A DNA stretch of 64,000 nucleotides from Benincasa hispida. Taxonomy: Eukaryota > Streptophyta > Magnoliopsida > Cucurbitales > Cucurbitaceae. Both the position numbers and the translations under genes were made by a program. The notes below the pieces were generated by a model. The model searched no databases and had not been told where the DNA came from. It was given only the letters and a program-made list of their open reading frames with translations. The stretch spans positions 43,998,590 through 44,062,589 of the forward strand of contig NC_052358.1 in NCBI RefSeq assembly GCF_009727055.1. Direction: 5' to 3'. Each line of letters opens with the position of its first letter. Within the stretch, counting starts at the first letter, position 1. Below are positions 47,738 to 59,416 of this stretch, one piece after another.

Positions 47738-49696
47738 TGTTGGGTTTTATGCCATAAAACACGTAGATAGTAAATGTTATTAATTGACTGTCATCAATAA
47801 AGAGTTATGGATGTTAATTCAATAAATGTTATTGTTTGTATTGTTGTCTATTTTATCTTAATAACCTTAAATCCAATAAACTAACATCCAAGGTTGTCTT
47901 ATGAGTTTTGAACTGTATGTGGAGATATACAGGGATCAATGTTCAAGATACAACCTAAAGGGTCTATAGTATAGGGATAAAGTTGGGTACCTTATCCTAG
48001 TAATACTATGGATACGCCCCACTTTGTATTTGATACAAATGTAATGATCCAACGCGTTCGTGTAGGTGACACGCGAGTAGGGGTATCCTATGCAATGAGT
48101 TTGCATAAGACTAGACCGCAAAATAGTAACCACTAGATGTAACAGCGTTTACTAGTGAGGTTTCTATTTCTATAGGATGACCTAGGGGACTTTGTCTTAA
48201 TCCTGAGTATATTATGAACTCCTATTCACAAGGGATTATCCTTTGATTTGTATGGATGAGGGTGGCCAATTCGTTGACTCAATAAGCCTACCATTTTGGG
48301 GACAAGACCGAGTAGGGAGCTTGGAATATAATAATACAAGATGGAACTCACTCATTCCTGTCTTAAGGGTAAGTAGATATGTGTCCACTTAAGTGGTGTC
48401 TCAGGGACTTGAACAAAGGGTCGTACTCTCTCGTTGGCCTGAGAAGGGTTTCTGTTTACTGGTTTGGCTATAAACAAGTTGTTCATAGAGGAGCACTGGT
48501 ACTTGAGGAGTCAGAGGTAACCCAAGTGCAAAGTGATAATTTGACCCAGTTGGAGTTACGAACACTCGTAAAGGACTAACTTGCTGGTATTGGTCTATAT
48601 GCATGGACATAGAAATATATCTGCAGTGAGAAGAGTGCTATTGTGGGTCTTTAGTGGAGTGTATCCACAGTTAACGAATATTGATTAATTTGGTTAATGA
48701 GTTTAGCTAATTAGTCTCACATCTTTGGAACTTCTGATCTACAGGTCCACTAGGTCCCTTCGTTAGCTCACTAGTGGATACTTAAGAGGGATAATTTGAA
48801 TTGTTCAAATTAATTTGAGGAAACTATATATTAATGTGATTAATATATAATTAATTATGGATATGATCTATAATTAAATTAGAAAGTAATATTTGAATAA
48901 GATTAAAATTAATTAATTCAAGTGAATTAGATTCACAAAGAATTAATTAATAGAGAGACTTTGACATATACATACGATATTTATGATAATTAAATATATA
49001 CATTAAATTGGGTTTAATGTATAAATGGTTAATTAATTATTGCACAAATTAAAATTAAATAAGTGTTATTTAATTGTGTAAATTAAATAAGTGTTATTTA
49101 ATTAAGTTAATTGATTAAATAAACATTATTTAATTAAATGAGCTAATTAATTAAATAAATGTTATTTAATTAATTATAGAAAAGGAAAATATATTAGGAA
49201 AAGGGCATGCCTTTTCTCTATATAAATATCTCCCTTTAGCCCTTTGCAAACACAAATTCTCATATAGTCTCATTGTAGAGAAACTTTGACAATACACAAC
49301 ATCCTAGTGTTATTGTGCAGAATTTTCTCTGAGCCTCTCTACTCTCTAAAACCCTATTCTCATCTCTCTCCCCCAATAGTTGGATACCACATATCCTCTA
49401 TCAGAATCTTAAGAGAAAAACGAGGTTACTCTCGTGGTAGTATTCGAGATCGCTCAAGGAGTTATTCGTGATCAAGACCGTTTGGAAATCCGTTCGTTGG
49501 AACCTTGGAGAGACTTGTTTGTGACATTAGGGAATCTACAAAGGAAGGAATCGTTCTGATCTTTTCCCTAATGCATACTAATTTACATGTTTATACATTC
49601 TGTTTAGTGTAATGATTTTGTTTATTGTAAAAATCGAATTGTGGGATGCAAGACGTTCTAAAAATGCTTCTGCTGTCGGATTCGATCCCCCTTACA
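47738..49696 (+). mobile_element. Complete Copia LTR F
   Basis: TGTTGGGTTTTATGCC at the start and ...CCCCCTTACA at the end, 1959 bp, with a primer-binding site directly after it. Because it also has a polypurine flank before it, it has internal sequence on both sides, as expected after recombination between element copies. Confidence 0.85.
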
Positions 49697-49711
49697 ATTG
49701 GTATCAGAGCC
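49697..49711 (+). promoter_or_regulatory. Primer-binding site of Copia element F
   Basis: ATTGGTATCAGAGCC directly after the LTR. TGGTATCAGAGC is the exact initiator tRNA-Met complement. Confidence 0.92.
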
Positions 49712-50936
49712 AATTCCTTGCATCTTCGTTCTTCATATTTTTCGAAACAAAATATTTAGAAGTGGGTTTCATATTCTGCATTATGGAATTTTTGAATGTT
49801 GGTTTGAAAAATTGGATGTTTTCAATTTTAGCACTAGATTACTTTTTAATTTGATCAAATTATAAGAGTCTGTTGTATTTTTTGGGCAATTTAATTACTG
49901 CTTCCAGTCTGTAAGTCCGTGTCGATCGATAGAGCAATGGTTGCTAGAGAGATCGGGAAGAAACAGAAGTGTTCAGGGTGAGTTTTGAACCAAAATCGTG
50001 AAAAATGGGAGTGTCCTGCCGATCAGCATTGCGATGTTACTATCGCAATGTTACAACACTAAAAGGTAGAAGCGTTGAGTTGCGGTCGCAGCGTTGCAAT
50101 GCTACCCTCAGCATTGCAATGCTCCGAGGATTGATGGAAACTAGGCGACCCACGTGAGACCTTCGGCTACAGCTTTATTTTAACCTAATTCCTATTGTAT
50201 TTTTAATTTATTATTGATTAGTTAAATTAATATAATAGTTATATTAATTTCATCAATTAATTTTTCTTTAGGGTACCAAAATCGGTCCAATTTTTGTTGT
50301 TTAATTTAGTTATGCATTGAATGTATGTTTTATTTTATTTTTTTGAATTCATATTACACATTGAAATTAAATGTATGTCTAGGAGGAGGTATTTAAGCTG
50401 ATGGAAATGGAACACCTTTACTTGGGAACCGACCTGGAAGCTGAATTGGGCAAATATTTTATAAGCATGCAATAAATGATTGAATTTATTAAAAGAGTTT
50501 AATAAATGAAATCAAATGTTGTTAATTTATTTAATATAAATGTTATATTGAGGAATTGTAAATGACTTAGATAAATTCATTAGCCAGGTTTTAATTAAGT
50601 ATAATAAAATCCTAATAAAATATTATAATATTTTAGTGGGAGGAAGTTGGTATATATAATATATCAAATTTTAGCTCTCACGTCCCCAAGAGTTCACACC
50701 ATGAGATTCATGCTCGGCTTCGTGTCGCCCTGGGCGTGGCCTCCCTTCGAAAAGTGTTTGTATGGGTCAATAACAAGGTGAATGGGGAAAGTATTCATAG
50801 TAAGTGGGAGAGAGACATGTATCAATGTATCCTATGGTCTCATCCATTAGATTGCATTGTGAGATTCCTATGGTCCACCTACGTGTCATCCTGGAGTGAC
50901 CATCCCTTCGGAGGGCCTAATCATAAGGGTCGAAAC
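49712..50936 (+). mobile_element. Leader of Copia element F, truncated before gag
   Basis: Non-coding. The end near 50690-50930 is similar to the leader of element A in the opposite orientation (TAAGTGGGAGAGAGACATGT-like text). It is cut by an LTR piece at 50937. Confidence 0.6.
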
Positions 50937-51052
50937 TTCTGGGGTTGATGCCCTAAATCTCGTGGCTTCTATAGTTTGTAATTGTAATGTACAAACGATT
51001 TATTTATTTAATAAAATCCTCAGGCATTTTATTCGACATTTAGTAGCATTAA
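50937..51052 (+). mobile_element. First 116 bp of an A-family LTR
   Basis: TTCTGGGGTTGATGCCCTAA and TAGTTTGTAATTGTAATGTA match the starts of the LTRs of element A and of the solo LTR at 43333. It is cut off in the CATTTAGTAGCATTAA phrase where the Athila LTR begins. Confidence 0.8.
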
Positions 51053-52631
51053 TGATAACTTATAGAAATACAAGTTATTTTTGCTCTTAAGTTGGAACAA
51101 CTAAGGTTTTTAATGATAAATTCACCTTACTTTTAGAAGAAACGCATGGATTTATTCAAACATTAGCAAACTCATGCAAAAGAAGTTTTATTACTAAATA
51201 TCGTGACACTAACGCATTGTATTGCAGAATCTTTACAAAAAGCTAACGCATAATCAAGAAGGTGCCGCAGGGAAAGCTCTAACGCATGGGCCATGCGTCA
51301 GAGGGAGTTCAACGCAGAGAAGATTCATTGATCCAGGCTGATTGTGTCACATCACCACTTGTAAGTATGGGCACCTGCAGTAGGCGGTGTCTAAAAAGCT
51401 TCCAAGCAGTAGGCGGTGTCTGAAAAGCTCTCGAGAGTCAGGCGGCTGACCAGGGCATGGACTTTAATCTGCCCATTCATCAAGTGGACATGACCAAACC
51501 TATAAATAGATGAAGTCCCTCTAGAGTTCGCAGTTAGAAAATTATTCAGTTCAGAAATTATCAGGATCCTTACTCTTTGTAATTAGTGCAATCATAGTTT
51601 AAGCTGTGCTGTGGTGCCCAGACAATCAGAAGGGTTGAGAACCACCACCACCGTTGGTCAGTTAGCGGAGGAAGCCAAGCTTGAGAAAGACACTTCGTCC
51701 TCTTCCTATACAAGTGATTGTACACAACAGAATTGAGGCAAAGAGATACAAGAGATTGTACTCTGCGGCTTGACTCAGTTCCTTTCATCTCATTTATCAC
51801 TTTCGTTTCATTTGATTGAATATTGCTTTTGTAAATACAATTTACTTCTTTATAAAATTCATATATTTGATCCACACTATTTTTACATTATTTATTTCTT
51901 GTTTATGTTGAATGCATTCATACTTTATGCAAAACTTCATTTCAAACACTTAAGCCGACTTGATCACTTGGTAAAAGCATCTTTAAGTTAGATTATTCGA
52001 GATAATAACTAAGCTGCATCAAGTAGGACGCCTAGTATAGCTAGAGATAGACTTACTAGTGTTTATTGCATTCTGTGTTAGATGTATGCATCCTAAAGAT
52101 AGGTTTTGCATGTTATTCGCATTGAGAAGTGTTGAATAAAGTCTTAACGCATAAACAAAAGATAAGCAAATCTTCCACATTACATTCTGGTTTGTGTACA
52201 TTCATCTTAGACCGACGCATCCATTCACATTAAACTCCATTTTCGCATGATCTATCACTCACCACTCAACTCTTTTGTATCTTCTTGCACAGGCACAACA
52301 CTTTAGTGTAAATAACACATTTCTCTTCATATACTTAGGAAAACCCCTACAATAGATACAAAGCAAGGTCTGTGTTTGTTTAACTGAATCCCTGAGTTCG
52401 ACCCTGTACTTGCCAGGAACCTAAATTAGATTTATACTTGGGTTTGGTTTAAGAAAACTTGAACGTCATTAGAAGGAGTGTTGTGCGTTCTGTTGCATAT
52501 CTCTAACACACTAACGTGTTACAAATTCTTAAACGCATCACAGCATCAACGCATCACTTATACTTAGAACCTATTCTTCCACTTTATTTTATACAATACA
52601 CTCCTAGAGCGAATCAGGATAGCAACGAACA
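51053..52631 (+). mobile_element. Athila-type gypsy 5' LTR (G1)
   Basis: Starts TGATAACTTATAGAAATACA and ends ...AGCAACGAACA, 1579 bp, followed by a gypsy primer-binding region. It is close in length to the solo LTRs at 56176-57758 (1583 bp) and 59605-61253 (1649 bp). GCAGTAGGCGGTGTCT occurs twice near 51376 and 51406. It inserted into the A-family LTR piece; the candidate duplication ATTAA is at 51048-51052, and its partner is lost. Confidence 0.82.
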
Positions 52632-52660
52632 AGTTTTTGGCACTGTTGCCAGGGATTCAG
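52632..52660 (+). promoter_or_regulatory. Primer-binding region of the Athila-type element
   Basis: TTTTTGGCACTGTTGCCAGG is a mutated form of TTTTTGGCGCCGTTGCCGGG, the sequence found directly after the 5' LTR in Athila-like elements. Confidence 0.75.
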
Positions 52661-52753
52661 AAACAAGACTAACCAGAAATTTCGTTTGTATCTGTTGTAG
52701 GAACACTTCGGTCGAAGGAGTATTACAAGCTAAGCCTAAACTTGTGAACGTTT

Positions 52754-53260
52754 ATGAGCAAGGAGAGCACTCCTGAATTCATATACGACCCCGGGATTGA
52801 AAGGACCTTCCGACGTAGGAACCGATCTAACCGTCATCGAAGGTTGAGGCAACAATTTCTCAGACAACAGAATAGGCAACGAGCAATGGCGGAAGAACAG
52901 GCAAATCAGCAACTAGCTCATGCTGCACAGAATCCAATCCTAATGGCGGATAACAGAACGCATCCTATGAGAGAGTATGTATCCCCTATACTGTATGATT
53001 TCTCTCTAGGAATCATCTACCTAATACCAGACGGGACCAGGTTCGAGATGAAATCTGTAATGCTCAAAATGCTCCAGACTGCTGGACAATTTGGGGGTGG
53101 TCGTGGTGAAGATCCTCACGCCCACATGAAGCATTTCCTGGAAACGTGTAATTCATTTGTGATTCTTGGAATCACCCTAGAGGCGATCAGGCTGTCTTTG
53201 TTCCCCTATTCTTTGCGTGATGACACAAAACAATGGGTGAGCTCACTGGAGCCTGGTTAA
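52754..53260 (+). CDS. Athila-type gag, N-terminal part, truncated
   Basis: An open frame of 168 codons encodes a basic N-terminus, a Q-rich region (about residues 31-60), then the gag core with MLKMLQTAGQFGG, EDPHAHMKHFLE and LRLFPYSLRD-like LSLFPYSLRDDTKQW, typical of Athila gag. It ends at a TAA just after SLEPG; the family's ITTWE and KYFPPT motifs are still readable in broken frames to about 53335, where another LTR starts. The structural protein would coat the element's RNA. Protease, polymerase and integrase are absent, so it is a remnant, but this piece has no internal stop. Confidence 0.8.
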   Translation: MSKESTPEFIYDPGIERTFRRRNRSNRHRRLRQQFLRQQNRQRAMAEEQANQQLAHAAQNPILMADNRTHPMREYVSPILYDFSLGIIYLIPDGTRFEMKSVMLKMLQTAGQFGGGRGEDPHAHMKHFLETCNSFVILGITLEAIRLSLFPYSLRDDTKQWVSSLEPG

Positions 53261-53335
53261 ATCACCACCTGGGAGAAGTAGGTGGAAACATTTATGCAAA
53301 ATACTTCCCACCTACCACCAACGCGAGGAGGCGTC

Positions 53336-54931
53336 GAGAGAAGGTTTGGACGCCTATAAATAGAGCCATGAGACTTCATGTTTAGATCACAATTCAGAAA
53401 TACCATAAAAAGAGTGGGCGAGTGTAGCAAACCTTGCGTTGGAGCCAAATCCATGCGTTAGTCATAGAGGACACATTGGACAGAGAAGTCTGAAGAGGAT
53501 GCATCTACTTGGGACGAGGAGTTCTCCCAAATTACTCGTGCGTTTGGAGTGATTTCAAAGCGACCTGAAAGCTTTGAAAGTCCAGTTTTTAGGGTAGGGA
53601 TGCCAAAATAAAAGCTCGAAGGGATCGAGCTGGAAAATGAGAAGAAGACAGAAGGGTCAGGCTGTCGGATCAGTTAGGGCCAGTCTTGAAGATTCTGTGA
53701 TTCCGGCCAAACCACGAGATTTTCTGAGCTCAAATTTTAGGGTAAGCTTCATGAAACATTTTAGAATATGTTTTTAGAAGGAAGAATCTCAAAATAAGAT
53801 TTAAAACTGTGAGTAATTTGAGCTGTAAATTGAATCTGAATTCTAAGGGTGAAAAGGGAGCCCGAGGTAGAAAATGGAGCTACTAGAGTGAAAAGCTCGT
53901 AAGCAATCAAGGTGAGTGGCTAAAACGTTTTGACTAAAATATTTGCTTAAAATGTTTGATTACAACGTGTTATAGAAAGCATGTTTTAAAGAAGATTATT
54001 CTCATGCCAGCTAATTTTACAAGTAATTTTCAAGCAAACTATGAGTTATGTTTTAAACGCATACATGTGTGAGAAATTGTTGAAAATCGATTTATATGTG
54101 TTAAATATACTCCGCATTCATTAGTACCTTTAAAGCCATGTTTTTATGTGTGTTATACTTTACATGCTTTAAAGAGAAAGTCATTTATGACTAGTTTTAC
54201 TTAAAACGCGATACTGAAGGACATTTGAGAAGGTATCCGCCCAACTTGATACTGAACGACATTTGAGAAGGTATCTATTGGTACTGAAGGATATTTGAGA
54301 AGGTACCAAACCAACTAGATACTGAAGGACGTTTGAGAAGGTATCTGAATAGAAGTACCTAAGGTGTGATGGTACTTAGTATGGCCACGTGCACGTAGGT
54401 AGAGTCAGAGATTGAGCAAAAGGGTTCTCTCTTGACTAGTAGTTGGTGTTGGGATTGTTTTATCCACAGTAAGGGTTATTCTCAACTGAGAAAGAGTTTT
54501 ACTATTTTATGATTAAAACAGCTTTATATGTTCATGCTTGGAAAATGTTTATACTGCAGTACAAGTACTGTAGAAGCTTATATTTCAGTTAAACTCTTTA
54601 TTGAGATTTTGCATGAGAATCAATTATCTTTCTTAAGTCACTCACTGGGCGCAAGCTCACCCCATTTTCAAATGCCCCCCCCACAGGTAGTGGTCAAATC
54701 CTCTGAAGATAGCTCTGCATCTGTTCTGCCACTAAAGGAATAAGAGATCTGTAACCTGTTGGTTTAGGTGGTTACTGTTAATATTGTACACATGTTACTG
54801 TTGTTTATATAGAGACTAGGGTTTTTGGGTTTTGGGACTTGTGAATCTAGTGTTGTAATGACTCTAAATATGTTATGTTTCTGAATTAATAAATTGTGGC
54901 CTAAAGATATTCCGCTGTATATAGTTTTATA
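53336..54931 (+). mobile_element. Partial chromovirus-type LTR H
   Basis: Contains a TATA-like CCTATAAATAGAGCC near 53352, a four-copy 33-38-bp repeat (54211-54345) and CACTCACTGGGC, and ends ...TATAGTTTTATA before a tRNA-Met-type primer-binding site. Its first part is missing at the junction with gag. Confidence 0.7.
54211..54345. repeat. Four short tandem repeats in LTR H
   Basis: Variants of GATACTGAAGGACATTTGAG plus AAGGTATC occur at about 54211, 54250, 54282 and 54318, with short unlike spacers. Confidence 0.85.
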
Positions 54932-55068
54932 TTGGCATCAGAGTTATTCCGCAATAGTTAGTAGGCAGTAAGTGTCAGTCATAGGGTTGTTAACTGCTGC
55001 AGTCACGCCCTTTCCTAGGCTAAGAGGGTGGTCTAGGGCCAGGTGGGACATAAGTAACATCAACAGAG
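54932..55068 (+). mobile_element. Primer-binding site and short leader after LTR H
   Basis: TTGGCATCAGAGTTATTCC at 54932 is one change from the initiator tRNA-Met complement. About 135 bases follow before the inverted LTR H' begins. Confidence 0.65.
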
Positions 55069-58000
55069 TGAACATAATACAATATCTTAAGGGCCTCAAC
55101 TCACAACCTAGTCCCTATATGCTCAAAACATGTGCACAAATATTTACAGACAACCACCTAAACTTTTCAGAAACTAGAGTCCTTATCTTTGAGTGGTGGA
55201 GCAACAATAGAGTTATCTTTTGGGGAGTTGACCGTTATCTGAGGAAAGGAAACATGTAAAATGGGGTGAGCTACTAGCCCAATGAGTGACTTAATAAAAC
55301 ATAGTTCTCATGCTTGAAACTGTACTAGAAAATTGTATACTGAAATATAAAATCTTTCCAAGTAGTTAAATATGAAAAACTGTTAACATAACATGTCTGG
55401 CTACATAGCTTAAACTGGTTCTTAGTTGAGAGTGAACCCTTTTTGCTCAAACCCTCAACATCTAGCCTTAGTCGAAAAAGAACCCTTTTGCTCGATCTCT
55501 CAACGTCAAACTACCTACGTGCACGTGGTTATAACTAAGTACCGTCATACATTAGGTACTATTGCTTAGATACCTTCTATAAGTCCTTCAGTATCGAGCT
55601 TGATGTATCAAAATCTCTTTTACTGAAGCATATAAGCTTAAATCATAATAACATGAGCTAAGTTCAACATTCAAGCTCTAAACATAAGTATTAATGCATG
55701 CTTTAAGTTCTTGAGATAGTTTCTAACTAAACATGTTATAAAGCTTCTCTTTAAAGAGTTAGTATGCGTTTAAACACATCATGCCTCATGAGTTCTTTAA
55801 CTAGCATAGGTTGGAATCATAAGTTCATAAGTTTTCTTGGAAAACTCTTTGTAAAATAACTAGCATGAGATGAATCTTCCCTTTGAAACATGGATTTCTA
55901 AAAACATCATAAACACTTAGTCACTCACGGCTTTTGGCAACCCCTTAGTGGATGATAAGCTTCCCTTATTGCTGTCAATCCTGTGGACACAACATTATAC
56001 TTTAGCTACTAGAATAGGTCTCCCTTTTGAGACTAACTTTCATAAATAAACTCATGATCTTCTTATTAAATGACCTCGCCTCCCAAAGCATACCTTCTAG
56101 GTGCTGAACACTTAGAAAAATTCCTAGCTTTTAAGCTTGGCTAGGCGGCAGTACATAATGTCAATGCATGCCCCATGATAGTTGGTAGAAATACAAGCTA
56201 TCGTAGCCTTTTATTTAGAATTATGAGGGCCAACAAGTAGAATATGCGTTGATAATACTAAGAATTCATGTGAAAAGTGAACTTGTGTCGATCAGCACTG
56301 AAAATCTCTACTAACCCAATATTATGTGTTATTCTGCGTCAAAATGTCTATTTTTGTAGCTATCGCAGGAACCAATCGCATGTGTTGAATCCCAGACCAT
56401 CGCAAAATTGATTGCATGCGTTCATCGCATGGATGTTATGGCTACAGAGTAATAACCATGATAGAGGGTTGATCATAAGGTGGATGGAATGCGTTGGTAC
56501 TTTGGAAAAACAAGCATGAACGCATACCGTGGGAGTATAAAAAAGATAAGATGATGTTGACATTTCACCTACCGCATCAGAAGTGGCAGTGATTCAGAAC
56601 GGGACCACCAATGCTGTCGACGTTTAAGCTTTATAAATAGAGCCTTAGAGCTCAAATTCAAGGTATCCGAGAAGGCAGATCCTTGTGATCACAGATGAGA
56701 GCATGAGCAGACACTCTTTGAGGATTCTCCACCTCCACAACCCCTTCCGAGTGACAACTGAAGTACGCCGGAGATAGAGCTCGAGAGATACTTCTCTACC
56801 ATCCATCCATGGCACCACCAGCAACCTTGACGCATTTCGGATGAAAAGCAAGAGATTGTTTTCATCTAGCCTTCCACCTCTCCTCTTATCTCTGCATTGT
56901 ATTACATTTTGGCTTAAGACATTAATACATTTTGTAATCAATGCATCTCTTAGTTCCTTCAGTTCCATCTTCTTCATCTTCTTCTCCTTTGTCATCGTTT
57001 AGTTATCAAAGGTAGTCACATACTCAATCGTGCAACCTAGAGATAGGACGCATGTAGCAACCACCTAGAGGTGTGTGTTGCGGGAGTATAGTGAGTTAAT
57101 CTTCTTCGCTTGGTGTGAGGCGGTAGCAACTCTCATCTATGAGCCGTCACAATGCTTATCTATGAGTTGATTAACCACAACTAACCATCTGAGAGGGTGA
57201 GTAGTGGAACACACTAAAGCAAAGTATGCATTGTTCCTAGAGATAGGCACGATCTTATGCTTGACGCAACGATGCATTTAGAGATATAGGCATGCGGCTA
57301 GCCACTAAGAGGTGTGCAATGCGTTAGTATGGCGAGCTGGGATTACTCGGGCGATCTAACATAATGAACATTATTATGCGTTAACAGTTGTTGCATCTCT
57401 TCCAATTCTCTTAGTTAAACTTCCATTGCTCAATCTGTTTAGTTAGGAGTAGGAGTAGCACATAATTCCATCAATTTTAGTCTTTTTACTTTTGTTCTTC
57501 GCCTCAAACGCATTACTTCACAAATATTATTGAGTTACAAGTCCCTGAGTTCGACCTCAGATCACCCCAAGAAACTTGCATTCTTGTTATACTTGGCGAG
57601 AAAGCGAGAAAACTTGTGATACGAACGCATGGTCATTGCATACATTCTTAAATGCATATTGTATAATTTCTAGTCCAACGCATGACCATCGACACATGGA
57701 GATCAACGCATAATATAAGATGCATATATATTTTTCCTCTCTCATTTTCCAACCATCACCCCACTTCGACCTTGCCTTGTCTTAGGTGTTCCACATGGTG
57801 TACACTAATGCCTAGGCCTTCCCTTAGGTGTCCAAGACACTTATGGTCACCAACATAACCCCACGCACAACCCGAACGCATGTTGAGGCTTGCTTCAGCC
57901 CAAACACACACATATAACCTTGAGCTGCTAACTTGTTCAACTCAAGCAGCTGCCTGCTTGTTCAAAAAATTCAAGATTCAAATTACTTGCTAAATAAATC

Positions 58001-59401
58001 ATTTTCCAGGGCTTTTCTTAGGAAATTTCCTTCCAAAAACTTGTTAAAAAATGTCTTAAGATTCTTATCTTAATACTTGAGCTCAGAATGCCTTGTGATT
58101 TTGGCCAAAAACTTCAAAACTTTAGTATTGGCTCTGGATTACCCGAGAGCTCGACCTTCTTGCAATTTCTTCAAATTCTCATCTTTCTCCCATTAGATTC
58201 TTCTTTCGGCAACCCTACACCATCAACTAGACTCTTTTAGCTTTCAGATGGTTTGAAATCTCTTCAATTGCTCGAGTGGTTTGCTCAAAACAGGTTCTTG
58301 AAGTCAGCCTTTCCTTTTTATACTTGAATATGCTAGCCATGCATCCCTAATAAGTTGCCACATCAAGCTCTAAATGGGCTTAAATCACTAAATCCGGATA
58401 GCTAGCTCCTTAAACAAATGCTTAAGGCTGATTACCTTCCTTTTGTCTTCAATGCAAGCCTTGACTTCTACTAGCTTCAATGCATAACAACCCTACTCAC
58501 ATGCCATCCTCAATAACGTATGCCTTAGGACCAACGCTTGTGCCATCTCATGCCTCGTTAAACATCTTGCTTAAGGTTGAAGCCTTGGCCTCTTGGCTTG
58601 CAACAACATCACAACACCTAGCTTTTAACCTCGCAAGGGCTGACCAACGCAACCCCTTCATCATTGTATGTCAAGCCTTTGGTCATCACACAACACCTAG
58701 ATAGTGCCCAAGCTAATGCCTCATCATGCCAGTGCCCAAGCTAATGCCTCATCATGCCAATGCCCAAGCCTTTTCCTTGCCACACTCCCATAATGCATGC
58801 TAACCTCTAAGGCTTCTTGTCATCGCGTGGTGCCTTCAACACATCATCACTCGACCATCGCTCACACTTGAATGCATGCGCTAAGTTCATCACCTAGCCT
58901 TGTGCCAATGCCTAGACAACCCCACTTGCCTTGTGTCCTCACCTTGCCAATACTTAGCATAATCTTTCCCGCATGCTCCCTAACCTCGTAAGCCCTTGGC
59001 TGTCGCATACCTTGTCAATGCATGGGGTCACATGCATCCATCTCGACCACCATGGTGTGCACAACACTAACACCTAGCACACACACACACTCAGCCTCCA
59101 CAAGAGCTCGTCTAACCTTAAAAAGCAAGACCAACACATAATGATCTCACCTCCATGCCCAACCTAAGGCTAACGCATAAGGCAACTCCATGGCAAGACT
59201 TAGCCAAATTTCTCCCTTGCTAGGCTAACTCAACCTCAACCGAGAGCCATGCTTCAATACTTATCTTTTCCTTCTTTACTTCCTTATTCTTCACCCATTT
59301 CCCTACGATTTGACACTAAGTCATAAGTTAACCCATTTCTCATACAATCACATTAATAAACATATTCAAGTAAGGAAATTAGGGTTTGGGTTTACAATAC
59401 A
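55069..59401 (-). mobile_element. Chromovirus 3' LTR (H'), inverted relative to H and split by a solo LTR
   Basis: Minus strand: starts TGTATTGTAAACCC at 59401, right after the polypurine tract TAAGGGGGAGG (59405-59416), and ends about 55069. The part 55069-55640 is the reverse complement of the end of LTR H (TTAGGTGGTTGTCTG, TTAAGTCACTCATTGGGC). Without the nested solo LTR it is about 2.75 kb. Near 58680-58765 a phrase with GCTAATGCCTCATCATGCCA is duplicated in tandem. Confidence 0.75.
56176..57758 (+). mobile_element. Athila-type solo LTR (G2)
   Basis: Starts TGATAGTTGGTAGAAATACA, ends ...TTCCAACCATCA, and is flanked by CCCCA at 56171-56175 and 57759-57763. It is 1583 bp and nested in LTR H'. 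Confidence 0.88.
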
Positions 59402-59416
59402 ATTACCTCCCCCTTA

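Noticed and set aside
49699..49710. tRNA gene fragment
   Set aside because: TGGTATCAGAGC is a primer-binding site next to an LTR; no tRNA cloverleaf surrounds it.
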